DNA of 64,000 nt. Source: Viscum album (lineage: Eukaryota > Streptophyta > Magnoliopsida > Santalales > Viscaceae). Both the position numbers and the translations under genes were made by a program. Location of the stretch: contig OY728125.1 in NCBI GenBank assembly GCA_963277665.1, positions 1,716,548,889 to 1,716,612,888 of the forward strand. Reading direction: 5' to 3'. Every line of letters starts with the position of its first letter. Positions within the stretch are counted from its first letter, which is position 1. The notes under the pieces were generated by a model that saw only the letters and a program-made list of their open reading frames with translations, did no database searches and was not told the origin of the DNA. Positions 26,354 through 35,848 of the stretch are shown one piece after another.

Positions 26354-26493
26354 GTATCGTTCCCATGGTCGTGGAATTGTGTTGAAGTGTATGTATACTA
26401 TTTCAGTATCAATATAACTTTATAATAATCATATATAGTTACTCATTACACCATTATACCAATCCAATTAAGGTGGTGACAGAAAATATATTA

Positions 26494-26538
26494 CACCACG
26501 GCGTGGAGACGGTATTCCGTACGTACGCACGCGCGGTG
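26494..26538 (+). repeat. Long stem-loop c in the LARD 3' LTR
   Basis: The arms CACCACGGCGTG (26494-26505) and CACGCGCGGTG (26528-26538) pair with small defects. The core at 26506-26527 differs from the other two by one base in the inner loop (TATT for TAGT). The second LTR copy is at 37711-37755. Confidence 0.75.
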
Positions 26539-26876
26539 ATTTCATTTTTCCGTAGGATGGATAGAAGGTGAATTAGAGTTGTTTCATATTTATAATAACA
26601 TATCAGTATATAAGAAATACTGATGTTATTACTTTATCATGAAACAACTAAATAAGAAGAAGTTTGAAGAAGAAAGAAATTGAAAAGATCGGTAATGGAT
26701 ATTACCTCTTCTTTGAAACGCCTCTTTGAATCCTCCACTTAGGGAACTAAGATTGGTCTTTGAAGAAGACCAGGACCTCTAGGATTATTCTAGGGAAGTG
26801 GAGAGGAGAAAATGGCAGGGGTTGTCCGAGCTTGAGTGCTCAAATTGGTGTGAGGAGGAGGGGGAGGAGGTGCTCT

Positions 26877-26883
26877 TTTATAA
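26877..26883 (-). promoter_or_regulatory. TATA box of the LARD 3' LTR
   Basis: The minus strand reads CCCTTATAAAAGAGCACC. It lies about 170 bases upstream of the donor-like site and about 340 bases upstream of the first stem-loop, so the stem-loops would be transcribed. Confidence 0.6.
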
Positions 26884-28713
26884 GGGAGGAGAGGGGCACC
26901 TTAGGAATATCTCAAAATATTATTTTATATTAATGTTAAAATCGGTTTATAATGGTTCCAAAGGGTCTTATTTCGAAGCTAAAGTGGGGATGGGTCGAAA
27001 TCCTATCATACAATAGGATTTAGACAAGTTTAGGGTATTATTGTAACCTTATCAATTAGATTTAACTCTAAGTTAAATAATTTAACTTTTACCGTGTCTT
27101 TTTGTTTTCTTTCACTATATGGTTAATACAGTTACTATGACATGCCAAACGATCCCCAAATTGTTTATTATTAATATATATATCCTTATCTAAGTCATTT
27201 GGCCAAACCTTAGATTTTTAGGAATAAAATAACAATTAATAATATAATATTTGATTTAAAAACTATTTTGTCTCAATTTTGACACTATTTGATATATGAT
27301 TTTTGTGAAAGTCATAACAGAATTATATGTTCGAACCATGTTGATTAAATCAACACTAATATATCATATTAACCTAGAAAAGTAGTGGAATTCATAAAAA
27401 GTCTAAAATTACATTCATTTGAGCATTTATAACATCAATTATGTTAATATTTCCTTAAAAGGGTAATTACTGCATCATCGTTGTGTCATAAATAAATAAA
27501 TTAATTTAAAGTCTAAAAATTATAAATAACATATCATTATGTAGGAAAGCTTTTTATATTTCTAATGAATATTTATAGTCGAATTTATCTTATGCATAAC
27601 CCCATATTAAAAATGTTTTAGTTATTAAACTTTGATTTTAACTATTTTAACTATTCATTAAATAAAATAATATTAAATGTCATAATCTAATCCAAGTGGA
27701 CCTAAATGGTCATATTATATTCATAAGGTTGTTTTTGGTCGAATTACACTTATCCAATTGAAATAGGACATGTGTTTGGGTAATAGTAATATCATATTTA
27801 CCCTTAGTTACCCTATTTACTATTAACCGTGGTAAAAAAAAAGTAAAACGTTATTATTCACCAAAAATTATTTTCATCTCATTGAACCACATTTTAGTCC
27901 TTGATATTAACCGTGTCTGTCGGATTTTTGAAATTCCATTCACAGAAGCGGTAAAATTAAGTTTTATGCAAAATTCAGTTTTTAACCTACCACTTAGTGG
28001 TTTCACTATTCATCAAAAATTGAAAGTTTTCAGAAAAATGCCAAAATTTCATCCTAAGCTATATTTCATATTCCGAATTCAAAAATGAAGTCTATTTTAC
28101 CAAATTCATAACATAGAAATTTCATTAATTAATTTTATAATTAAATCCCGCTGTTAAAACAAATAGCGTTTTTTTAAATATCAAAAGATTGACACTTGAT
28201 TATGTCTGGTTTAAATGTGAAATTACATCCAATGACCAACATTGTATTAAATTGTAAAAATATATTATAAATATACTTTAAAACCACTAAAATTAATGAT
28301 TTATCACTATTAATTATTTCTATTAAAAAAGTTGTTTTTAATTATAATTTAGTAATTTTCACTATTCATCAGAATATGAAAGTTATCCGAAAAGTACCAA
28401 AATTTCACCTTAGGATAAATTCGATACTCCGAATCCAAAAATGAAGTCCATTTTGAGAGCTAAAATTTCTAAAATTTAAAAAGTGGTTATTAATATTCAT
28501 AATGGCTAGTTTTAATAATATTTTAATAGCATATCGTTGTTTCGTGAAACTCAGTATTGCATACTACACACGCTATCGAGGAAGGTTGCGATTGCGTGTA
28601 ATGCAAGGCAAGTCAAGGATGCGTGTTGTGAAAGCTCCTTTTTGTGTTGCGTACAACACAAGACATTAGTGAAATTAAAAAGAATATTTTTCATAAAATC
28701 TTGGGCTGTTACA

Positions 28714-28731
28714 TTCTACCCCCCTTAAAAT
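28714..28731 (-). promoter_or_regulatory. Polypurine tract of the minus-strand LARD
   Basis: The minus strand reads TTTTAAGGGGGGTAGAAT directly before the LTR start TGTAACAGCCC. This is the expected place for plus-strand DNA priming. Confidence 0.75.
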
Positions 28732-29385
28732 GAATTTCGCCCTCGAAATTCATCGGGGTTATAAATGGTTTACTATTCGAAAGTTTATTTAATAGAAACC
28801 CACATCGTAAAAAGGAATACCAAAACCAATATTTTAAAACAAAAGTATGAAACTTAACGATTACCCAAATAAACTAATCACTGGGTTTCCACATAGGTGA
28901 AAATATGGATATGGATGAAAAATCTAACCATCATGTTCTGATGGAGAGTGGTAGAGAACATGGCTATGGAAAAGCCAACAATCACAAATCCATAAATTTG
29001 TGACGATCTAAGGTACCATCCGATTAATCAGATATAAGATCACTAGGACAACATTTTTTTGGTTTTCAAGATCGTTTCCCTAAAGTTGAAGAATTTGAAT
29101 TAGAATAAATACTTACTTTATTTTGGTACAATCGCATTATTGTTCGTGCCTTGAACAATTTCCACTTCATCTCTTAAATAAATGAAGTTGAATTTGTTAT
29201 TCGTGAAGTGTTAGCAGATCATGTGATAGAATGACGGGTCATTCCATCTGTCTCAAACAAAAGGTTAGCAAAAATTATATACATAAGTCGATCTATAGTG
29301 AGATTAATCATATATGGTTCCTAAAATGGACTTATACTTCATATATCATACTGCTTAATATAATAAAACTAGTTTATATTATACA

Positions 29386-29505
29386 GGGACTTCCTGTAGG
29401 CCAGTGGTAGGAGATAAAGGCCAGTCGCACTTCGGTTGTGGGTTCGATTCCCACAGCCTTGTCCGAAGCGATGGGCTGTCGCCCGTCCTGCAGGTTGTCC
29501 TTTTT
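29386..29505 (+). other. tRNA-like module with good A and B boxes (copy 4)
   Basis: The A box is TAGGCCAGTGGTAGG (29397-29411) and the B box is GGTTCGATTCC (29441-29451). The B box sits in a perfect T-arm: GTGGG (29438-29442), a seven-base loop, and CCCAC (29450-29454). A run of T at 29500-29504 could stop RNA polymerase III. No acceptor stem or anticodon arm can be drawn with confidence, so this is a tRNA-derived promoter unit, SINE-like, rather than a tRNA. It is antisense to the LARD. An antisense ORF over it (29369-29614) is a by-product. Confidence 0.65.
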
Positions 29506-30156
29506 CTAAAACTATAATACTATAACATCCCATCAATAATATCGAAAAAAAACTTCTATCCTTAAACAATACTAACTTATTTCCAACATAATCCATTCCA
29601 ATCTTTAGGCTCATCCATAATACTCCAGTCCACTCTCATAACATAGTGAAAACGATTACCAGAGATTTAACACCATCGTCGATCCCCATATATCATAAGA
29701 TATGTTTTGTTGGTCACATTCCAAACATTCAATGTCCTTAATAATGTATTCTCTTGAATACCAATTGAACCATAGTGAAAACTTGAATGCAGTTAAAAGT
29801 TAACACTTTTCACATACCAAAATCCTCAAAATTCTATATACTCAAACCATGATATCACTTAGTCCTTATATCAATCATGAGCTCATGAATACTATCAAAC
29901 ATTTAATTTTCTCCTTATCCCTTCATTATGCGCATATCATCTACATTCCAAAAATATCTGAATAACCTTTCATGGATACTGGTAACATTAATCATACACT
30001 TTCAAAACACAAGGAAAGACAACAGTGTAACAATCCATAGATGTCTCTTTATTCCATAGTAGCATGAGATTACTTATACAAAATTACACATGATAAACAT
30101 GTAATCATTCCACTGCATTCTTAAACCATTGACCGAGCTTCAAAAATTCTTTCATC

Positions 30157-30690
30157 TCACATATCATTTGTAGTCTCTTCATCATCATCCACATAAATAC
30201 TACCCATATGACCATACTGATTCTCTTCATGAGTCTTTCCCTTAGGGAATTTGTTTGCATAATGCCCATACATTCCACATTTAAAACACTTAACCATTTT
30301 TGATGTCGTAGCAATACCATTATCCTCATCCATGGTGTTAACTGACCCTTTTCCTTTGCACTTACATGCTTTGTGTCCTTATTTTCCACACCCAAAGCAT
30401 CTTCCAGTTCCCTTGAAACATTCTCCTTGATGCCTCTTCCCACATGATTTACATAGGGGAAATTGAACTTTCTTTCCTCTATGATCATCATGGAACTCCA
30501 TCTTTCTCTTATTAGTCGAGTCAGGAAACTTACCAAATTTTACTTTATTGATCATATTATGAGATTGCTGATTCGGCATAATAATGATGTTTGGACATCC
30601 AAATCCCATTTCATTTGGTTGCTCATGAAGAATATCATTCCATTGTCCATAATATCCTCCATTATTGTGAATCATCTTGTTTCCAGCCAT
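30157..30690 (-). pseudogene. Shortened Gag of the minus-strand LARD, one internal stop
   Basis: This is a 177-codon frame with a single internal TAA at 30381-30379. It begins MAGNKM, like the Tekay Gag (MAGNRR). After about 80 residues it goes straight into CKSCGKRHQGEC, then a CX2CX4HX4C knuckle (CFGCGK, stop, GHKACKC). A second knuckle reads CFKCGMYGHYANKF with its last Cys lost. An acidic tail follows and ends at TGA 30157. The Tekay Gag has about 150 more residues of capsid between the same two parts. It would bind RNA but not assemble. It is the best-preserved Gag among the non-autonomous elements here. An out-of-frame ORF (30105-30536) is a shadow. Confidence 0.75.
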
Positions 30691-30936
30691 TTTCTAAAAC
30701 CCAAACAGAATAGTGTGAGAGGCAAAATAATGCTAGGGAAAACAACATAGTAAAGGGGGAGTACCCTTAATATCAAACATCTTAGGTTAAATTATAAGAT
30801 CGTTATCGTAGTTCTAGTATTATATCCTATACGTATACTTATCCTTAGGGACATCCCTAGACATACCATAGAAATATCTCTAGGGATCTCACTAACGTTT
30901 TCGCATCCTAGTTTCCAAAGGTTGACTAAACCTTTC

Positions 30937-30947
30937 CTCTGATACCA
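30937..30947 (-). promoter_or_regulatory. Primer-binding site of the minus-strand LARD
   Basis: The minus strand reads TGGTATCAGAG, a perfect initiator-methionine primer site, two bases after the LTR end (30950). It shows that the right-hand LTR is the 5' LTR. Confidence 0.85.
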
Positions 30948-32485
30948 ACTGTAGAGACCCGAAACTTAACGTACATGGACATTACATTACATTTGTGGAA
31001 TACATAGTACATAACAAAAAACACACACACAAGGATCGTAATAGTTTAGTGTCTTTGGAAACTTGGAATATAATCTTCTAATTGTGGTGAAAGATCTTCA
31101 AAATCTCCCATAAAGATCTCCTTTTTTTTACCTAAAACCTTTCTTTATATCCTGGGGAAAAGAAAACATAAAAGGGTGAGCTCAAATGCTCAGTAAGGGT
31201 AAACAAAAGAAATATCAATCACATCATATACATAAGCACATAACTTTTGGAAATCTTAACCTGCAAAAGAGATCGTAATTTCATAACATGGGGTAAATCA
31301 TGGAAGTGAAATGTAATCACAATAATCATAACTTAAATCATGAAACTTTGTGGCGTTCACACATAATCATAGAGAATCATTTCTTGTTAGTCAAGACTCA
31401 TTGCCAAGACTATCTTAGTGGACAAAGTCCCTTTCTAAATCGAGTAACCCTCATTTCAGTCCTGTTTCACTGAACCGGTATAACCTACCGTTCCAGCCAT
31501 GTCTATCTCATGAGATATAAAATATTTACCCAATGAATTGGAGGGAGATATAGGTCCGACCCATCTTATAATGAATCCTTTCTTATGTGTGCCACATAAT
31601 CATAAACCATACATCATAGCGTAACCCATGTAATAAAAATGGGATTCTTAAACAACATGACATCATAAAACAATTCATATAAGATAAAAGAATTCATAAA
31701 AATATTTCCATCACAACATAATCAAATCCATGTAATAATAGGGATAAAAACAGAACCCTTTTATTATCTTAGATGGAAAATAATTTTGATAAAATACTTG
31801 AACTCCATTCTTGAGGAAAATATCCTTTCTACTTCAAAAACACTTTTCCTTTCTTAATATGTCATACAATTTTAAACTAAAAGAAGTTGATTAAAAATAA
31901 ACTTGAAAACTTATAAAGGAAGCTTCTTGTAAATAATGTTTTAAAAATCCATTCATGCCGTATAAGTTAAAAAAACATTCTTCGTACTTTTGTCGGAAAA
32001 GTCAAAAAGTACCTCATACGAAAAACGACAAAAGATTCCTTTCATTTATTTTACTAAAAACTCACCGAAGGGTAAAAATATATTTAAACAATTTTAGGTG
32101 GATGGAAATAATATTACATATTGATGAAACATGGATGTGGATGATAAAATACACCCCAGTAAATACTTACGAATAAACAATCTCGGATAAAAATGAGATT
32201 GTGATATTTTCCCTTACCTTAGGTCCGATTTGCTTAGTATGTGTCAGAACCTCCTGTATAATGATTTAAATAATGTCATTGACTTATTAAAGAATCATAT
32301 TCATTGTTATGATATCATATATGGTTCACTTATTGTTGTACATCTCGAACCTCTCGTTGTTTGATTTTCATGATCACAATCACTTTCATTTTTATCTAAC
32401 ATTGTGTTTTAAGTGTTTGTGTTGATAGGCATTTGATTGCCAAGAAGTTGACCAAGGAAGAGGCAGAAATGGACTGAAATTCAGT

Positions 32486-32817
32486 CCACCGGCCGACCGG
32501 TGGCTTCACCACCGGCCAGCCGGTGGCATCCAGACCAAACAGTGGAAGCTACTGCCTTCCCACCGGTCGACCGGTGGCTCTGCCACCGGTCGACCTGTGG
32601 CACCCAGCACAAATAGTGAGACCTACTGTCTTTCCACCGGCCAGCCGGTGGCTCCTCACCGGTCGACCGGTGGAGCCTGGATCAAGACTCTTCTTCTCTA
32701 TCAAGGCACCGGCCAGCCGGTGGAGATGTACCGGTCAGCCGGTGGCCCCTGGACAAGAATCCTATGCCTTTTTGCACACACCGGCCAGCCGGTGGGACTG
32801 TACCGGCCAGCCGGTGG
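32486..32817 (+). promoter_or_regulatory. Array of ten CACCGG..CCGGTG palindromes (5' LTR)
   Basis: The units are about 18 bp, such as CCACCGGCCAGCCGGTGG and CCACCGGTCGACCGGTGG. They start at 32486, 32509, 32560, 32583, 32634, 32656, 32706, 32728, 32778 and 32800. They come in pairs about 22-23 bp apart, with pairs repeating roughly every 72-74 bp. All lie 108-440 bp upstream of the TATA box. Palindromes of this type are reported in Sirevirus LTRs. Each would suit a dimeric DNA-binding protein and also offers CG and CHG methylation sites. The 3' LTR has the same array at 35951-36282. Confidence 0.85.
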
Positions 32818-32924
32818 ACACAGTCAAACTAGCCGTTGGGCTGTTGACCAGCCTGTCCACTTGACTCCCAACGGCTCCGAAGACCTCTCCAACGGCTCCG
32901 AAGCCTCCCCAAGGGTTCCTAGCC

Positions 32925-32932
32925 TATAAATA
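32925..32932 (+). promoter_or_regulatory. TATA box of the copia 5' LTR
   Basis: TATAAATA lies between AGCC and GGCT, so the box is itself flanked by a short inverted repeat (AGCCTATAAATAAAGGCT). Transcription would start about 30 bases on, near 32960. Confidence 0.75.
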
Positions 32933-33644
32933 AAGGCTGAGGAAGCCCCGGACAATTACCGGAACACTTGTGAAGCCAACGGACATATTTTGGATCAATT
33001 GGCCAACCTCCGGCGACTTCCTTCAAAGGAACCCCAAGAGCTCCAACAACTTCCACATCCAAGGAGCTCCACTCAAGAAGCTTGGGAGAGCACGCCCATC
33101 AACTCCATCATCCATTGGCGCCCGAGTCTTCCCAATTACGGGTTTTATTGCATTTATTTATTTTGAGCTTAAAATTGGGTTTGTGCCTACAAACCCCAAC
33201 CCTTTTCTCTTCCCCCCTTCTTTTGGGTTTCACACCACCACTAAGGTGTGAAGAGGTTGTCAAGCCTTACCTTGTAAAAGGCTTGAGATCGGTGAGCTAG
33301 TCTTCACCCGTAAAAAGACTAGTGGGTTATTGCTTAACCATTAAAAGCATTGGGTTCTTGCTAAACCAATAAAAGCAAGCTGTAATAGGTCCTAGTGCTA
33401 CCTCAAAGCCTAGTGGGTTTCTTGCTAAAACCATTGAAAAGCAAGCGGTAGGAATCTCTCAACGGTTGAGTTGGGAGCGGAGACGTAGGCCGGGTTTTTG
33501 GCCGAACTCCGTTATCAATTTGCGTGTCTTGCCTCTTTATTTCCGCTGCACTTTACTTTGATTTTTAATTTGTTTTTTTTTAAAAGGCAATTCACCCCCC
33601 TCTTGCCATCATTCCCTCCCTCGCTTTTCTTCCGACCCAACAAT

Positions 33645-33655
33645 TGGTATCAGAG
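33645..33655 (+). promoter_or_regulatory. Primer-binding site of the copia element
   Basis: TGGTATCAGAG starts two bases after the LTR end at 33642. It is a perfect match to the initiator-methionine primer site. Confidence 0.9.
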
Positions 33656-33705
33656 GGAACTTTGAATAAATCCCTAACCCGGTTTCAAATTTAAGATCCA
33701 TTTAG

Positions 33706-35367
33706 ATGGCATCAACTTCTTTCGCCCCCGAGGGCTACTCATTGGGTCGGGCTCCATTTTTTGATGGGACCGACTATAATTATTGGAAAACCCACATGAC
33801 CACCTTTTTGAGAAGTATAGGATATCCCATTTTTAAAATAGTCATGCAAGGTTACACTCTCTCTTCCCCCGACGAATCCAAATGGACCCCCGCCGATATT
33901 AAAAATTTTGAGCTTGATGGCAAAGCCATGAATGCTCTTCATTGCGGGTTAGATAGAAATGAATTTAATCGTGTATCCACTTGCACCTCCGCACATGAAA
34001 TTTGGAAGCTTTTAGAAGTGACCCATGAAGGCACGAATAAATTCAAGGATACTAGATTAGATATGTATAGACAGGATTTTGAATCTTTTTCAATGCATCC
34101 AAATGAGTCTATTTCTGAAATGTTTACACGATTTACTGACGTGTGCAATGGGAGAAAGTCCCTTGGTGATGATGTTTCAGCTGAAACTATGGTGAAGAAG
34201 ATCCTATGGATCCTACCAAGCAAATGGGCACCGAAGGTCACGGCGATTCAAGAAGCAAAAGACATCAAAAATATGCCGGTAGAGGAGCTCATCGGATCTC
34301 TCATGACGTACGAGATCACCATGAGGAGGCAAGCACAAAAGGAGGGCACCCCTATCAAAACTCCAAAGAACATTGCCCTCAAGGTACAAAAAGAAGTAAG
34401 CTCCTCCTCATCCTCATCTTCCTCATCTACTTCATCTTCAAGCGGCGATTCGGAAATGGAGAATCTCGCCCGCCAAATGCATAAATTTATGAAGAAGCAC
34501 AAGAAGAAGAAGCAATCCCGCAAGCACCGAAAGCAAGAACCCACCGCAAGATCCGAGCCCAAGGTGAAATGCTACGGGTGCGGCGAAAAGGGCCATTACA
34601 AGCCCGATTGCCCACTCAACAAGAAACGGGCCACGCCAAAGGAAAAAGGAAAGAAGAAGGTCCTCAAGGCCACATGGAGTGACACCTCCTCTTCATCATC
34701 CTCCTCCTCTTCCTCGAGCGACAACGGTAACAAATGCCTAATGGCATTCCATGAGGTAACATCATCTGACTCCTCCTCTTGTTCTTCAAATTCCAATTCT
34801 TTAAATCATCTATCCTATGAAGAACTCTCACATGCTAGAGACCAATTAGAAAATGGTTTTCATGAGCTTTCTTCAAAATTTGTTTCTTTGAAAAAGTCTT
34901 TCAAAAAACTCTCTTCTGAAAAAGAACAACTTCTTAAAGAGAAGGAAGAGTTGACCCTTAAAATCCAAAATTTTCCAAATGTTGATTCCATGGAATCAAC
35001 CATCAAAGACCTAAGGGAGACCCTAGCTAAGTTCACCCAAGGGGAACAAAATTTGAACAATATCCTAGGTTCCCAACGAATTTCTAGAACCACCCAAGGG
35101 CTAGGATATTCCAATATAGCTTCCTCCTCCCATGCACCCACTGTTTTTGTAAGGGGGAGCTCTAGTTATAAATTTTGTAATTATTGCAAGAAGCCCGGGC
35201 ACCTTATTTATGAATGTAATTGTAAAAATGCCCGTTATGGCCAACCCAAGTCTTTTTACTTTTCCGATGAATTTTATAGGAGAAGACCCGCTATGAGACA
35301 AGTTTGGATTGAAAAATCCCTTCTTGCGAGTCTCTCCGGGCCAAAATTTATTTCCTTCCCCCGGTGA
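33706..35367 (+). CDS. gag: Copia Gag protein, intact, 553 residues
   Basis: One uninterrupted frame. Residues ~10-215 are a copia Gag of the UBN2 type: a FFDGTDYNYWKTHM start, then NALHCGLDRNEF, EVTHEGTNKFKDTRLDMY, MFTRFTDVCNG and VTAIQEAKDI. Residues ~231-250 are a serine run. Lysine-rich sequence and a CCHC knuckle follow (CYGCGEKGHYKPDC, 289-302), then a second serine run near 326-338 and a coiled-coil-like Glu/Lys/Leu stretch at ~390-450. A second knuckle is CNYCKKPGHLIYEC (491-504). The frame then ends; in an autonomous copia element protease and integrase would follow. Gag forms cytoplasmic particles and packages RNA. This start is the first ATG after the primer site. The intact frame in a young insertion suggests the protein is used. 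Confidence 0.9.
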   Translation: MASTSFAPEGYSLGRAPFFDGTDYNYWKTHMTTFLRSIGYPIFKIVMQGYTLSSPDESKWTPADIKNFELDGKAMNALHCGLDRNEFNRVSTCTSAHEIWKLLEVTHEGTNKFKDTRLDMYRQDFESFSMHPNESISEMFTRFTDVCNGRKSLGDDVSAETMVKKILWILPSKWAPKVTAIQEAKDIKNMPVEELIGSLMTYEITMRRQAQKEGTPIKTPKNIALKVQKEVSSSSSSSSSSTSSSSGDSEMENLARQMHKFMKKHKKKKQSRKHRKQEPTARSEPKVKCYGCGEKGHYKPDCPLNKKRATPKEKGKKKVLKATWSDTSSSSSSSSSSSDNGNKCLMAFHEVTSSDSSSCSSNSNSLNHLSYEELSHARDQLENGFHELSSKFVSLKKSFKKLSSEKEQLLKEKEELTLKIQNFPNVDSMESTIKDLRETLAKFTQGEQNLNNILGSQRISRTTQGLGYSNIASSSHAPTVFVRGSSSYKFCNYCKKPGHLIYECNCKNARYGQPKSFYFSDEFYRRRPAMRQVWIEKSLLASLSGPKFISFPR

Positions 35368-35798
35368 TTTATTGTTCTTATTTAGGGGGAGTTAGGTTCT
35401 TTTAAGCCTTTTTGTGAATTAAAAATTTCATTCAAAATTCTCATTTCAAATTTTTTATTCAAAACTTTCGATTCAATCTTTCATTTTCAACTCTTGGTTT
35501 CAATTGGTTTTTGATTCAAAACTTTCAATTCAAACTGTTATTCAAATTTTCAATTCAAATTTCAAATTTCAATTGATTTTCAAATCTCAAATCTTGTTTT
35601 TCAACGCTTTCCCTCAATCAAGTTTTATGCCCCACTCTATTTTGATAATCACAAAGGGGGAGAATTTCTTGATTGATTGGGGGAGAAACTTTTTTGATCA
35701 TGCTTTGCTTTACATTTCATTTTATTTAAGCATTCCTTTCAATTCATGTTTTTACTTTAATTGTTTAAGTGATTGTGATCATCAAAATAGGGGGAGAT
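35368..35798 (+). other. Non-coding 3' internal region with repeated polypurine tracts
   Basis: No reading frame of interest lies here; 35504-35890 is a low-complexity ORF. From 35420 to 35600 the sequence is a degenerate TTCAA-rich repeat. Purine tracts of the form (A)GGGGGA recur at 35384-35390, 35653-35663 and 35676-35686. A final one at 35784-35798 abuts the LTR start at 35799 and is the one in the correct place for priming. Multiple polypurine tracts are a Sirevirus trait as I know it. Confidence 0.75.
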
Positions 35799-35848
35799 TG
35801 TTGTACATCTCGAACCTCTCGTTGTTTGATTTTCATGATCACAATCAC
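35769..35848 (+). promoter_or_regulatory. Stem-loop spanning the polypurine tract and LTR start
   Basis: The arm GTGATTGTGATCAT (35769-35782), followed by CAAAAT, pairs with ATTTT-C-ATGATCACAATCAC (35829-35848). That gives 19 of 20 base pairs with one C-C mismatch. The 40-base loop holds the polypurine tract and the first ~30 bases of the 3' LTR. The left arm is internal and the right arm is LTR sequence, so the structure forms only at the 3' end of the element. Confidence 0.7.

Larger units (their letters stand above)
24507..28713 (-). repeat. 3' LTR of the minus-strand LARD (4.2 kb)
   Basis: On the minus strand it runs from TGTAACAGCCCAAGATTT (28713) to GGGTCTCTACA (24507). It matches 30950-39928 almost base for base once the copia insertion is removed (4207 against about 4199 bp). 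Landmarks on the minus strand are TATA at 26883-26877, donor-like AGAAGAG|GTAATA at 26705, three long stem-loops between 26538 and 26103, the box with ACTCCAATGCATTGGG near 25120-25090, a hairpin-rich stretch at about 25060-24950, and a pyrimidine tract ending TTTTCCCCAG at 24713. Small ORFs such as 26798-27016 have no support as genes. Confidence 0.85.
28714..30949 (-). mobile_element. Internal region of the minus-strand LARD (2.2 kb)
   Basis: It lies between two 4.2 kb LTRs, so the LTRs make up most of the element. It carries a primer site, a leader of only ~250 bases, a shortened Gag and a tRNA-like module. The stretch 28740-29370 corresponds to the non-coding 3' part of the array's internal regions, and 29510-30150 is AT-rich without a gene. 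The Tekay-type leader block present in the array and in C is missing here. No pol homology is visible in any frame. Confidence 0.85.
32334..33642 (+). repeat. 5' LTR of the gag-only copia element
   Basis: It runs from TGTTGTACATCTCG to CCGACCCAACA, 1309 bp, with a GC-rich middle unlike the surrounding LARD. It contains ten palindromes at 32486-32817, a duplicated CAACGGCTCCGAAG near 32869-32905 and a TATA box at 32925. The ORFs across it (for example 32523-32864) repeat TGQPV-like words only because the palindromes repeat. Confidence 0.9.

Noticed and set aside
26103..26538. Self-cleaving ribozymes (hammerhead or twister)
   Set aside because: The shared loop has neither the hammerhead CUGANGA and GAAA core nor a twister-like arrangement that I can recognise on either strand.
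26798..27016. 72-codon ORF beginning MERRKWQGL (also 38015-38233)
   Set aside because: It is antisense sequence over the LARD promoter region, present in both LTRs, with no known domain.
29386..29475. Functional tRNA gene
   Set aside because: The T-arm and both promoter boxes are present, but no acceptor stem or anticodon arm can be paired, and three other decayed copies lie inside the same element type.
29369..29614. 81-codon minus-strand ORF with CGNRTHN-like text
   Set aside because: It is the complement of the tRNA-like module. This kind of peptide is a frequent false annotation from tRNA-derived repeats in plants.
32486..32817. CRISPR-like array
   Set aside because: Units are palindromes only 4-33 bases apart with no uniform unique spacers, and they are part of an LTR in plant DNA.
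32523..32929. Repetitive proteins with TGQPV or ASRW words (also 35988-36394)
   Set aside because: The repeats in the peptides follow from the CACCGG..CCGGTG palindromes. The ORFs lie in LTR sequence upstream of the promoter.
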